Shown here one piece after another: positions 51,167 through 60,296 of a DNA stretch of 64,000 nt; positions within the stretch are counted from its first letter, which is position 1; the number at the start of each line of letters is the position of its first letter. The translations under genes and the position numbers were made by a program. The notes under the pieces were generated by a model. That model was not told where the DNA came from and did no database searches. It was given only the letters and a program-made list of their open reading frames with translations. Origin of the DNA: Myroides odoratus DSM 2801 (GTDB lineage: Bacteria; Bacteroidota; Bacteroidia; Flavobacteriales; Flavobacteriaceae); NCBI RefSeq assembly GCF_000243275.1, contig NZ_CM001437.1, forward strand, positions 338,312-402,311, written 5' to 3'.

Positions 51167-51403
51167 ACTAATGCATATTTTACAACAAGATACAGTAAAA
51201 ATCAGTTTCTTATATAAAAACAGAGTAAATGAAACTAAACAAGATGCTCTTTTTGGATAATATCTCAAAATACAACGGATTTAAAAAACGATTTGGAATA
51301 GTTATCTCTCAATAAATAAAGTAGAATTGCCAATCAGCTAATATTTGTATTCTCTTTCTTACTATATTAGACGTCACATCCTACGCTTCACTAACACCTA
51401 CTA

Positions 51404-51769
51404 ATGAGAACACTTATACTGCTATTTTTTCTATGGGGATCTTTCGCTAGTTGGGGGCAATCCAAGCAAGAAAAGTTAATCGATCAATACCTTACCCAGG
51501 GTGCTTATCGTTATCATTACACCCAAGCCCAGTATTACTTGGATAAAGCATTGATAGAATACCCTAAATTCTCCGATGCTCAGTACTATAAAGGGATGTG
51601 TTTTCTCGCTCAAAACAACAAAACAGAAGCGCAAAATATCATGCTAAAGGCGCAAGAAAACGCCAAACAAGGCTATAGCATCAATGAAGATGACGCCTAT
51701 TACGAATCGTATCCTTATCAGGTTAATTGGCATATGGCACAATGGACCATTCCTCAGGGTACACCATAA
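51404..51769 (+). CDS. Small secreted TPR-like protein
   Basis: 121 aa. Signal peptide (residues 1-19, ending SWGQ), then one or two TPR-type helix pairs (YHYTQAQYYLDKALIEYPKF, SDAQYYKGMCFLAQNNKTEA, AQNIMLKAQENAKQGYSIN). Ends DDAYYESYPYQVNWHMAQWT. Exported; binding partner unknown. It has its own terminator. Confidence 0.78.
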   Translation: MRTLILLFFLWGSFASWGQSKQEKLIDQYLTQGAYRYHYTQAQYYLDKALIEYPKFSDAQYYKGMCFLAQNNKTEAQNIMLKAQENAKQGYSINEDDAYYESYPYQVNWHMAQWTIPQGTP

Positions 51770-51770
51770 A

Positions 51771-51806
51771 AAAACTCTTTCCTACAAGGTGTAGAAAAGA
51801 GCTTTT
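51771..51806 (+). terminator. Terminator of the small TPR gene
   Basis: AAACTCTTTCCTAC (51772-51785) pairs with GTAGAAAAGAGCTTTT (51791-51806) with two mismatches; it can also serve the minus-strand lipoprotein gene. Confidence 0.7.
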
Positions 51807-51855
51807 CCTCTTACTAATTCTAGTTTTTATCAGTTAATGGGAACATCCGAATTGC

Positions 51856-52323
51856 TTATTTTCCAGCTTGTTTTGCGCCTTCAAATACGTATATAATCTC
51901 TCCTTCTGCCTGTTTTGTTGTGTGAACATCCATGGTTTTTGTATCTGCATGATACCAAAATATACCCGATAGATCCCCTGTGACAGTAGTGATATCATTG
52001 TTGTAATTTCCTTCTACTTTCATTACTTTTTCAGTAACACGAGAATAAATTTCACCTGATTTTGCTGTTACTTTCACGTGTTGTGCATCAACTTTAGTCA
52101 CCTGGATAATTACATCGAAAAATTCATACTTTCCTGTTCCTGTGAAATCATCATAGACTCTCATTGATCCTTTATACGTTCCAACTGCCGCGTCAATTGA
52201 TCCTCTTTCTGGTAAATCAATTCCGCCATTGTCATCACTTGAACTACAGCTCGTAACAAATGCGCTGGTAGCCATAACAGCTACCGCTGCTAATAAGCTC
52301 ACTTTTCCTTGGAGTTTTTTCAT
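51856..52323 (-). CDS. Uncharacterised lipoprotein
   Basis: 155 aa from ATG 52323 (MKKLQGKVSLLAAVAVM), the start that gives a proper signal peptide; lipobox AFVTSC (Cys about 26) followed by SSSDDNGG. The remaining 120 residues are beta-rich (GTYKGSMRVYDDFTGTGKYE, VKVTAKSGEIYSRVTEKVMK, TGDLSGIFWYHADTKTMDVH), suggesting a small barrel such as calycin/lipocalin type. Family not recognised. Confidence 0.75.
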   Translation of the reverse strand: MKKLQGKVSLLAAVAVMATSAFVTSCSSSDDNGGIDLPERGSIDAAVGTYKGSMRVYDDFTGTGKYEFFDVIIQVTKVDAQHVKVTAKSGEIYSRVTEKVMKVEGNYNNDITTVTGDLSGIFWYHADTKTMDVHTTKQAEGEIIYVFEGAKQAGK

Positions 52324-52484
52324 ACTAATTTTTGTTTTTGTTGTGAGAGACAAATTTCTTTATCTTCTACTTTTTCGACAATCATCGCATACCGTGATTT
52401 TTTTCTACGGGTTTACCCTGATTTTTACAACCTATTGCGAATATTTTTTTTTTATTCAGATATTTGTTTCCTAATTACCATCGG

Positions 52485-54452
52485 ATGCCGAAAACGCTAT
52501 TATCTCTCTTTCTATTCGTCTTGGGTTGTAATACAACCTTTGCTCAGTACTTAATTCCTCTAGATGAGGAACAATACTTGTCGCAAATTAATACCCAAAT
52601 CCAAGCACATGGACAGGATACAATTGCACTAAAAAATTACCTTCTCTTAGCGGAATATTGGGCGCCGACTGATAGCATTCAAAGTGATAAGGCTTTACAA
52701 AAGGTTCTTCAAGCACCTACTGTTAAACAACTCCACGCAGGTACACTTGCTTATTACCAAGGGATATATTATGCCAATACGGGTAAAAAAGACAAGGCTA
52801 AAGCGTCTTATCTCCAAGCCATAGAGCAACTTAAATCCAAAACTTATACAGCGGACATCCGCATCAAAGCCCAATACAGTTACGCCTACCTTCAAATTGA
52901 AGAGAAAGGTTATGATATCTTGGTCAAAACACTGACTGAAACCTGCATTCCATGGGCCAAAGAAACAGGTAATAAAGAGGCACTCGCTTATTTTTATACG
53001 CAATTGGGACTTGTCTTCATGTCTGTTGCCCAACTGGATACCGCTCAAGAATATCACGATAAAGCCTTAGAGGTAATAAGTGAAATTGAACCCCAAAGCA
53101 CGGTACATTTAATTACCTACTTGAATTTAGTAAGTAATTATTGCTACAAACCAGATAGTGAATCGGCTAAAATCTACTTGGATCAAGCAACGAAGCTGCT
53201 AAAAAAGTTTCCTAATTCTCAACACTATCCCAACTACTACTACCAAGTAGCCATGTACTATACAACTAGACAAGAGTTTAAAAAAGCTTTAGAAACACTG
53301 CATCTTGGGATTGCTTCAGCTAAAAGTAAAAAACAGTTGAGGGTACTCAATATGTTGTATTTCCGTCTGTACAATGTGTACTTGATGCAAAAGGATTACC
53401 TCCAAGCCAAAGCGCTATTGGAGCAAATTCTCAAGGAAAACATCATCGTCAAAGAGCCCGTCAACCGCAAAATAACCTATACGCAATTAGCATCGGTTAA
53501 TGAAGTCCTTCAAGATTTTAAAAGTGCGTATGATTGGCAGAAAAAAGCGAGTATCTTAAGTGATAGCTTACATCAGCAAAAGTTGTTTGAGAAGATGAAT
53601 CAATTGGAAATTCAGCTTCAAACGGCGGAAAAGCAGCAGGAAATAGACCAATTGGAGCAAGAAAAAAAGGAAAGTGAATTGTTGAATAAGAATAAAAATT
53701 TAAAGTTTACTTTACTGATTATTGCCTTTATTTTATGTTTGATTATTGCCTTTTTGGCGTGGATTAACTTTAAAAATCAGAAGAAACTCAACAAACAAAT
53801 TCGCCTGCGACATGAAGAGCAACTGCTCCACATTGACAACGAACGCAAATATGAAGCAACACAGGCCATATTACAAGGTGAAGAACAAGAGAGACAGCGC
53901 ATCGCTCAAGATTTACACGATAGTATGGGGGGAATCTTAGCGAATATTCGAATGACGGTTTCGAAAGATGTAACACAGCCCGAATCGAAACAAGATCTAC
54001 TGAGCAAATTGGATTATTCCATTGCAGAAATGAGGCGAATCTCTCGTAATTTAATGCCTGAAACACTTAAAAACCTTGGGCTTGAAATAGCGCTTCAAGA
54101 ATTGTGTGAATCCATGAGTCACCCGCATCTCCCTATTCAATTTGAAGCTTATGATATACAAGATGGTCTTGATTTCTCCATACAGCTCGCCCTCTATCGC
54201 ATTACACAAGAAGCTATTAGCAATGTACTTAAATATGCTCAGGCCTCTAGTATTATTGTGCAAATCAGTCAAAATGAAGGAGAACTCAGCTTAACCATTG
54301 AAGATAATGGGATGGGATTCAACCAAGAAACGATTACCTATGGTCTAGGATTAAAAAACATTGCCCATCGCGTCGAACTCATTGAAGGGCATTTAGAAAT
54401 CAACACGGCTCCTGGTGAAGGCACCACATTAAACATTACTTGTCATGCATAA
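52485..54452 (+). CDS. TPR-containing NarL-type sensor kinase (HisKA_3)
   Basis: 655 aa from ATG 52485. Signal peptide (about residues 1-21, no lipobox). TPR-like repeats from about 60 to 370 (AYFYTQLGLVFMSVAQLDTA, YYQVAMYYTTRQEFKKALET), a coiled coil (EIQLQTAEKQQEIDQLEQEK), one membrane segment at about 408-427, then the kinase: EERQRIAQDLHDSMGGIL-type block with His478, ALYRITQEAISNVLKYAQAS, IEDNGMGFNQETITYGLGLK. Overlaps the regulator gene by eight bases. Same architecture as the 39.0-kb kinase. Confidence 0.96.
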   Translation: MPKTLLSLFLFVLGCNTTFAQYLIPLDEEQYLSQINTQIQAHGQDTIALKNYLLLAEYWAPTDSIQSDKALQKVLQAPTVKQLHAGTLAYYQGIYYANTGKKDKAKASYLQAIEQLKSKTYTADIRIKAQYSYAYLQIEEKGYDILVKTLTETCIPWAKETGNKEALAYFYTQLGLVFMSVAQLDTAQEYHDKALEVISEIEPQSTVHLITYLNLVSNYCYKPDSESAKIYLDQATKLLKKFPNSQHYPNYYYQVAMYYTTRQEFKKALETLHLGIASAKSKKQLRVLNMLYFRLYNVYLMQKDYLQAKALLEQILKENIIVKEPVNRKITYTQLASVNEVLQDFKSAYDWQKKASILSDSLHQQKLFEKMNQLEIQLQTAEKQQEIDQLEQEKKESELLNKNKNLKFTLLIIAFILCLIIAFLAWINFKNQKKLNKQIRLRHEEQLLHIDNERKYEATQAILQGEEQERQRIAQDLHDSMGGILANIRMTVSKDVTQPESKQDLLSKLDYSIAEMRRISRNLMPETLKNLGLEIALQELCESMSHPHLPIQFEAYDIQDGLDFSIQLALYRITQEAISNVLKYAQASSIIVQISQNEGELSLTIEDNGMGFNQETITYGLGLKNIAHRVELIEGHLEINTAPGEGTTLNITCHA

Positions 54453-55074
54453 AAAAGAACAACTCACCTTAGCAATTGTAGATGATCATCCGATGATTAT
54501 AGCCGGAATAAAATCCCTATTGAGTGATTCTAATTTTCAAATCTTCTCGTTTACGAAAGGAACGGCTTTATTGGATTTTATCCAAACCAACCAGGTTGAC
54601 CTTGTCCTGCTTGACATTATTTTGAGTGATGGCAATGGTTTAGATTTTTGCAAAAGCATCAAACAACAGTATCCTCATATTTTAGTGATTGGACTAAGTA
54701 ATCAAACGGAACGCAGTATTATCTTTAAATTGCTAGAACACGGTGCATCGGGGTATATTCTAAAAAATGCAGATTCAGAAGAAATTCTCGAAGGCATTGA
54801 AAAAGCCCTTGAAGGGAAGCTAGCGTTGAGTAAAGAAGTCCAAGAAATTATGATTCGACCTACGCATACCCACTTTGAGATTCCGAGGTTAACAAAAAGA
54901 GAACATCAGATTCTCTTGGCTATTGCTCAGGGAGATACGTCCGCTATTATAGCTCAAAATTTGTTTATCTCTCTTGTAACTGTCGAAACACATCGCAGAA
55001 ATCTTTTACAAAAATTTAAAGCTAAAAATATGATTGAATTGGTTAAAATAGCTACCGATCACCATTTAATTTAA
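54445..55074 (+). CDS. LuxR/NarL-family response regulator
   Basis: 209 aa. Receiver with DDHPMIIAGIKSLLSDSNFQ (Asp pair), phosphoacceptor Asp57 in LVLLDIILSDGNGLDF, and GASGYILKNADSEEILEGIE (Lys). The LuxR-type HTH is at the end: LTKREHQILLAIAQGDTSAI, FISLVTVETHRRNLLQKFKA. It overlaps the kinase gene by eight bases and is its partner. The only NarL-type regulator in the window. Confidence 0.96.
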   Translation: MHKKEQLTLAIVDDHPMIIAGIKSLLSDSNFQIFSFTKGTALLDFIQTNQVDLVLLDIILSDGNGLDFCKSIKQQYPHILVIGLSNQTERSIIFKLLEHGASGYILKNADSEEILEGIEKALEGKLALSKEVQEIMIRPTHTHFEIPRLTKREHQILLAIAQGDTSAIIAQNLFISLVTVETHRRNLLQKFKAKNMIELVKIATDHHLI

Positions 55075-55214
55075 CCCCATTATTGCGTTTTTCACCTAAA
55101 TTACATTACAAAAAATTCGAGATTCATTACAGTTTTACGTGAACTAATTACAGTAGAGCTATAGAATTACCTAAATTTTACATCTTTGCGTTGTATCTTT
55201 TAAACACGCAAGCC

Positions 55215-55940
55215 ATGTCTACAACAGCCAATCTAAACTCTATATGGAATTCCAAGACGCCTCAAAGGCGTTTCTGGAACTTATTTTTATTTTGGAAATC
55301 TCTGCCTAAGAAACAAGCCAAAATACCGACCCCTAAACATATCACCCAAAACTGTAAAGGATTGGAATTGCAGAAAAATAAAATTAAAACCATTCTCTAT
55401 TCCACTGATTTGGCATTGATTGAAAATAACGATGCAGATGCCCTATTAGCCGTATATCCTTTTCCTCCTTCGATACAAATTATCAAAACGCTCATCGAAT
55501 TTTCGAATAGGCCGGTTATTTGTGGCATTGGTGGCGGAATGACCCAAGGGGAACACGCTATTGAAATAGCGATTCAGGCTCAAAAATATGGTGCAGCGGC
55601 GGTTATCGTTAATCAACCTTTTAAAAATGAAGATATTGCTAAATTGAAACAGCAATTATCAATCCCTATTATTTCGAGTGTATCCACGTTGAATTTTGAT
55701 TTTGATCAACGCATACAAGCGGGAGTCTCTTGTTTTAACGTTACAGGAGGTCCTAATACGGTGGCCATCGTTGAACACTTACAACGCAACTACCCCGATT
55801 TCCCTATTATTTCAACCGGCGGTAAAACCTTCGACTCCCTACACTCTATTGTAAATAAGAAAATTAGCGCAGTCATCTTAACTCCTCCGTCGAATGCTGA
55901 GCTTTTTCGCTCGATTATGGATACGTATAGACTGGAATAA
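55215..55940 (+). CDS. TIM-barrel-like protein with basic N-terminal extension
   Basis: 241 aa from ATG 55215. Residues 1-55 are basic and aromatic (WNSKTPQRRFWNLFLFWKSL). The remaining 185 residues look like part of a phosphate-binding alpha/beta barrel: LIENNDADALLAVYPFPPSI, CGIGGGMTQGEHAIEIAIQA, AAAVIVNQPF, IPIISSVSTLNFDFDQRIQA, GVSCFNVTGGPNTVAIVEHL, FPIISTGGKTFDSL. The final Gly-rich segments resemble the phosphate loops of ThiE or indole-glycerol-phosphate-like barrels. I recall similar bacterial proteins called only 'hydrolase'. Substrate unknown; monocistronic. Confidence 0.7.
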   Translation: MSTTANLNSIWNSKTPQRRFWNLFLFWKSLPKKQAKIPTPKHITQNCKGLELQKNKIKTILYSTDLALIENNDADALLAVYPFPPSIQIIKTLIEFSNRPVICGIGGGMTQGEHAIEIAIQAQKYGAAAVIVNQPFKNEDIAKLKQQLSIPIISSVSTLNFDFDQRIQAGVSCFNVTGGPNTVAIVEHLQRNYPDFPIISTGGKTFDSLHSIVNKKISAVILTPPSNAELFRSIMDTYRLE

Positions 55941-55979
55941 TGCCTCGTAAACTATTTACCACTTACTAACGATAAAAAA

Positions 55980-56000
55980 AGCCAATCCTCAGGATTGGCT
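55980..56000. terminator. Bidirectional terminator
   Basis: GCCAATCC (55981-55988) and GGATTGGC (55992-55999) around TCA, with A run before and T-rich sequence after. It separates the TIM-barrel gene from nagB. Confidence 0.85.
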
Positions 56001-56036
56001 TATCTATATTTTATCATGTTCTTTTTCAGTTAGTTC

Positions 56037-56801
56037 TTACAGCAAAGCTGCAGCTTTCTGATCTAGAATATATTCCACATGTTCCAGTTGCTGTAAAAAA
56101 GTGGCTGGTACTGCAGTCGAAATTTCTCCTTTTAAAGCTTTCTGAATAATTGCGGCTTTGCGTTCACTCAACGCTAATAAAAAGATTTGCTTCGCTTGTA
56201 CAATGGTTTGTATTCCCATGGTAATCGCTTGCGTAGGTACTTTATCAGCTCCTCCGAAGTCATCTGCGGCATCTTCACGTGTAATAGCATCTAATTGTAC
56301 CAAACGTGTTAAAGACTCCTGTAATGACCCTGGTTCGTTAAATCCGATATGTCCACTGCGTCCAATACCCAATAGCTGCATATCTAACCCACCAAAATCA
56401 ACAATCTTCTGTTCATATAAATCACAATACGCTTGTATCGCACTCAATTCTAACGTCCCATCCGGAATGTGGATCTGATGTGCCGGAATATCAATATGAT
56501 TAAACAAATTTTGCTTCATAAAGGCAACATAACTTTGTTCCTCTACGGGATGCATCGGATAATATTCATCTAAATTAAAGGTCACTACATTTTGAAAACT
56601 TAGTCCCTCACTTTGATGCAAACGCACCAATTCTCTATATACCCCTTTTGGAGTAGATCCAGTTGCTAATCCCAAAATAGCAAGGTTGCCTTTCTCTTGC
56701 TTTGCTTTAATTATTTGCGCAATTTTATCAGCTACGTATGCAGATGCTTCATCTGCATTCGCATATACTTTGATGGCTTGTTGTAAAGAATGTTCTAGCA
56801 C
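56037..56801 (-). CDS. nagB: Glucosamine-6-phosphate deaminase
   Basis: About 254 aa. Converts glucosamine-6-P to fructose-6-P and ammonia. Seen: LAILGLATGSTPKGVYRELV, FNLDEYYPMHPVEEQSYVAF, QLLGIGRSGHIGFNEPGSLQ and ITMGIQTIVQAKQIFLLALS. The E. coli motif GVGNDGHIAFNEP has Asp where this protein has Ser (GRSGHIGFNEP); long-form Bacteroidetes NagB also varies here. No ATG gives a normal N-terminus. I choose GTG 56801 (VLEHSLQQAIKVYAN); a TTG at 56852 would add 17 residues. A single-domain form without the LmbE-like tail seen in many Bacteroidetes NagB. Confidence 0.9.
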   Translation of the reverse strand: MLEHSLQQAIKVYANADEASAYVADKIAQIIKAKQEKGNLAILGLATGSTPKGVYRELVRLHQSEGLSFQNVVTFNLDEYYPMHPVEEQSYVAFMKQNLFNHIDIPAHQIHIPDGTLELSAIQAYCDLYEQKIVDFGGLDMQLLGIGRSGHIGFNEPGSLQESLTRLVQLDAITREDAADDFGGADKVPTQAITMGIQTIVQAKQIFLLALSERKAAIIQKALKGEISTAVPATFLQQLEHVEYILDQKAAALL

Positions 56802-56851
56802 TTTTTTTCCAATTCGTTTGTTTGTATAACTTCCAAAAATGCAAAAAAACA

Positions 56852-56992
56852 ATGCTAATCCTACTTGCCTTGCCCTTTCAATTATTAATTGGATCTATAC
56901 GGTTACTATTAATTCCATTCGCAGCTAAAGAAGAATCTATCATCCTTATTCAACCAACTTTCTTTTTCGTGTATCAAAAATACAACAATTAA
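56852..56992 (+). CDS. Possible small hydrophobic protein, divergent from nagB
   Basis: 46 codons from ATG 56852: one strongly hydrophobic stretch (MLILLALPFQLLIGSIRLLL) followed by a short polar tail. It lies over the start region of nagB and would read away from it. Many chance frames look like this, so I give it low weight. The rest of 56993-57106 holds no gene. Confidence 0.25.
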   Translation: MLILLALPFQLLIGSIRLLLIPFAAKEESIILIQPTFFFVYQKYNN

Positions 56993-57106
56993 AAATAATT
57001 AACACATTTTTTTTGCGCAAACCCCTATAAATAGTTAGCTCAAGTAGGTTTATTAGTCTAGATATACCCGCAAATTTTTCATTTTTGACCCTTATCTGCA
57101 AAAAAA

Positions 57107-57135
57107 AAAACACCCTACTTGACGTAGAGTGTTTT
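57107..57135 (-). terminator. Terminator of secDF
   Basis: AAAACACCCTAC (57107-57118) pairs with GTAGAGTGTTTT (57124-57135) with one mismatch; T run on the minus strand. Confidence 0.82.
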
Positions 57136-57159
57136 CTTTTTATAGATTGAAGCTAGCTA

Positions 57160-60156
57160 TTATGCTTTTTCAACAGCTAATTCTTCTTGAGCTTCTTGGT
57201 GTAATCTTTCGATTTCTTCTTTATCTTTTCTAGGCATTGTATCAACTAATACAGGCGTAGCTAAGAATAGAGATGAATAAGTACCTACAATAATACCAAT
57301 CAACATAGCAAAGATAAATCCGCGGATTGAATCTCCACCAAAGATGAACATGATTAATAATACAAAGATTAAAGTCAATGATGTATTAATTGTTCTTGAT
57401 AATGTTGTATTCACTGAATCGTTTACAATCTTATTGAAATCTCCTTTTGTTTTACCAGCGATAAATTCACGTACACGGTCAAATACAATTACAGTATCGT
57501 TCATCGAGTAACCAATTACAGTTAAGATTGCTGCAATAAAGTGTTGGTCGATTTCCATGTGCCAAGGCATAAATTTGTAAGTCAACGAGTAAACTCCTAA
57601 TACAAAGATTACGTCGTGCGCAACAGATACAATAGCACCCAATGAATACTGCCATTTACGGAATGAAATTACTAAGTAAACGAAGATAGCAGCCATTGAA
57701 CCTAAAACAGCCCAATATGCGTTTTGTTTCACGTCTTTTGCAACACTTGGTCCGATTTTAGAAGCTTGAATCACTCCATAAACTTTTCCTTCTGTAGCAT
57801 TAACGAACTCTTCGTATGTAATATCTTTTGCATAGTAAGGTTTCAATCCTTTGTATAACAATTCATTTACTTCTTGGTCAACTGTAGCACCTTCTTCTTC
57901 TACTTTGTATTTCGTAGTAATTTTCAACTGCTCTTTGTTACCAAAAACTTTAGCCTCAACGTTTACTCCGAATACCTCTCCTAATTTTTCACTTACATCA
58001 TTAGCAGAAACTTCTTTGTCAAATTTCACTTGGAACGTTCTACCTCCAACGAAATCCGTTCCTTCATCAAATCCATTGATAAAGAATGAAGCAAAAGAAA
58101 CAACAACGATTACAGCTGAAAGACCGTACGTTGCTTTCTTCATTTTCAAGAAGTCAAAGTTGAAGTTTGTAAACCAGTTTTTCGTGATATTCGTTGCAAA
58201 CATTAATGTTCTTCCAGCTTTCACATCTCTATCCATGAAGATACGAGCGATGAAAATAGAAGTAAATAATGAAGTAGCGATACCAATTAATAAAGTAGTT
58301 GCGAATCCTTTGATAGGTCCTGATCCGAAAGCGAATAAGATAACCCCTGTAAGGATGTGCGTTACGTTAGCATCTACGATTGGACGCATAGCACCATGCC
58401 AGCTGTATGATTCTTTGATTGTATCCGCCAAATTCATACCCTTTCGCAAACATTCTTTCGCACGTTCGGAAATAATAATATTCGCATCTACTGCAGTACC
58501 CATGGTCAATACGATACCAGCAATACCAGGCAATGTCAATACAGCACCTAAACTTGCTAAAATACCAAACATGAACAATAAGTTAGCTAATAACGCAATA
58601 TTTGCGTACCAACCTGCTCTACCATAGTAGAATGCCATCCATAACCAAACAACGATTAAACCAGCGATTGCAGATAACATACCTGCATCAATAGCTTGTT
58701 GTCCTAATGATGGTCCTACGATTTCAGATTGAACGATGTCCGCACCTGCAGGTAATTTACCAGCACGTAAGATATTTGCTAAATCTTTTGCATCAGCAAC
58801 AGAGAAGTCACCAGAAATAGATGATCTACCACCAGAGATTGCTCCGTTAGTAACACCAGGAGCAGAATACACCACGTTATCTAAAACGATTGCGATATTC
58901 GAACGCTCAGCAAATGCTTTTCCTGTTAATTCTTCCCAGATTTTAGCTCCTTTTGGGCTCATTGTCATACCAACAACTGGACGACCAAAGTTATCGTACT
59001 CATCTTGTGCACCTGTTACAACACTTCCACTTAAAGGAGGAACTCCTTCGCGGTTTGTTTTCAATGCATATAACTCAACGATATCTGGTGCCTTTTTACT
59101 TGGTTTACCCCAAACAAAACGAGCGTATTTTTGATCAGCTGGCAATAAGTTTCTAACGTCTTGACGTTTTAATAAACCATTTACCTTTACTGTATCTTTT
59201 GTTTGAACATATCCTAAAATAGGACTTCCTTGCTGTCCTCCTCCAACGAATAAGCTGAATAAAGGACCTAATTCTTGCAATTGATCCGTCTCAGTAGAAT
59301 CAGCTTTGATTCCACCTAATAATGCATCAACATCTGTTTTTGTTGAATCTTGAACTTGTTCAGTTTCTTTTGTTTCAGGTTTAGCCGCTTTATCCGTTGA
59401 TTTTAAGTACTCATTAGCAGAAGCTAAGTAATTTCCAATTTCTTCAACTTTATACGTTTCCCAAAACTCTAATTGAGCAGTACTCTGTAAAAGATTCTTG
59501 ATACGATCTACATCTTTTGCACCTGGCAATTCAACTAAAATACGTCCTGTATCACCAAGCATCTGAATATTCGGTTGTGAAACACCAAATTTGTCAATAC
59601 GCTCTCTGAATACGCGGTACGCACTCTCAATAGATTCTTTTACTTTTTTGTCTAAGATAGCCTTTACTTGGTTATCTGACATACCTACTGTAATCTCACT
59701 TAAATTTCTGTTTGCAAAAATATCTCCAGAAGCTAATTTCACGCTACCTTTTGATTCTTTTTCAAAAGCAGCATAAAACGCATCAAGGTAACTTTGATTA
59801 CCTTGTCTCATTGCCTCAGCCTCTGCCAATGCTTTATTAAAAACAGCATTTTTTGAATTATTCGCTAATCCTTTAAGGATGTCTTTGATTGAGATTTGTA
59901 ACGTAACGTTAATACCTCCCTCTAAATCCAAACCTTTGTTGATTTGTTTAGCTCTTACTTCATTAAATGTCTGTCCTAAAAAAACTGTTTGATTACCAAT
60001 AGAGTCTAAATAGTGTAATTCTTTCTCAGAATCCCCGTTAGCAAAAGCTTTCGCTTTGTCCTCATAATGGCCTGTAACAAAGGTGAAAGACAACTGATAA
60101 ATACTTACCAGAGCAAAAATTATTGCAAAAAATTTAACAAGTCCCTTGTTTTGCAT
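57160..60156 (-). CDS. secDF: Protein translocase SecDF (fused)
   Basis: 998 aa, inner membrane. Uses the proton gradient to pull exported proteins through SecYEG. The fused gene is usual in Bacteroidetes. N-terminal TM at about 8-27, a large P1 periplasmic domain (residues 70-490, with GLDLEGGINVTLQISIKDIL and FGVSQPNIQMLGDTGRILVE), TM block 1 (LTLPGIAGIVLTMGTAVDAN with the key Asp), then SecF: TM at about 670, GFDEGTDFVGGRTFQVKFDK, GYSMNDTVIVFDRVREFIAG (the second key Asp) and TINTSLTLIFVLLIMFIFGG. Complete. A strong promoter lies upstream. Confidence 0.97.
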   Translation of the reverse strand: MQNKGLVKFFAIIFALVSIYQLSFTFVTGHYEDKAKAFANGDSEKELHYLDSIGNQTVFLGQTFNEVRAKQINKGLDLEGGINVTLQISIKDILKGLANNSKNAVFNKALAEAEAMRQGNQSYLDAFYAAFEKESKGSVKLASGDIFANRNLSEITVGMSDNQVKAILDKKVKESIESAYRVFRERIDKFGVSQPNIQMLGDTGRILVELPGAKDVDRIKNLLQSTAQLEFWETYKVEEIGNYLASANEYLKSTDKAAKPETKETEQVQDSTKTDVDALLGGIKADSTETDQLQELGPLFSLFVGGGQQGSPILGYVQTKDTVKVNGLLKRQDVRNLLPADQKYARFVWGKPSKKAPDIVELYALKTNREGVPPLSGSVVTGAQDEYDNFGRPVVGMTMSPKGAKIWEELTGKAFAERSNIAIVLDNVVYSAPGVTNGAISGGRSSISGDFSVADAKDLANILRAGKLPAGADIVQSEIVGPSLGQQAIDAGMLSAIAGLIVVWLWMAFYYGRAGWYANIALLANLLFMFGILASLGAVLTLPGIAGIVLTMGTAVDANIIISERAKECLRKGMNLADTIKESYSWHGAMRPIVDANVTHILTGVILFAFGSGPIKGFATTLLIGIATSLFTSIFIARIFMDRDVKAGRTLMFATNITKNWFTNFNFDFLKMKKATYGLSAVIVVVSFASFFINGFDEGTDFVGGRTFQVKFDKEVSANDVSEKLGEVFGVNVEAKVFGNKEQLKITTKYKVEEEGATVDQEVNELLYKGLKPYYAKDITYEEFVNATEGKVYGVIQASKIGPSVAKDVKQNAYWAVLGSMAAIFVYLVISFRKWQYSLGAIVSVAHDVIFVLGVYSLTYKFMPWHMEIDQHFIAAILTVIGYSMNDTVIVFDRVREFIAGKTKGDFNKIVNDSVNTTLSRTINTSLTLIFVLLIMFIFGGDSIRGFIFAMLIGIIVGTYSSLFLATPVLVDTMPRKDKEEIERLHQEAQEELAVEKA

Positions 60157-60194
60157 TATTACTAAAAATTAATTAATTATTTTTTTAAAACGAG

Positions 60195-60225
60195 CAAATA
60201 TAAAATATGATGCTAGATTAACCAA
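60195..60225 (-). promoter_or_regulatory. Promoter of secDF
   Basis: TTG (60225-60223), 20-base spacer, TATATTTG (60202-60195) on the minus strand: Bacteroidetes -33/-7 promoter, about 40 bases upstream of the start codon. Confidence 0.7.
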
Positions 60226-60296
60226 TTCTTTTAGCAAGTTTATCGCTAAAAAAATAAGGATTTCCATTTCTATTTGCTCGACATGTTATAATTATT

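Noticed and set aside
57851..59156. Long plus-strand frames over secDF (up to 258 codons)
   Set aside because: Antisense by-products of codon bias; secDF on the other strand is unmistakable.
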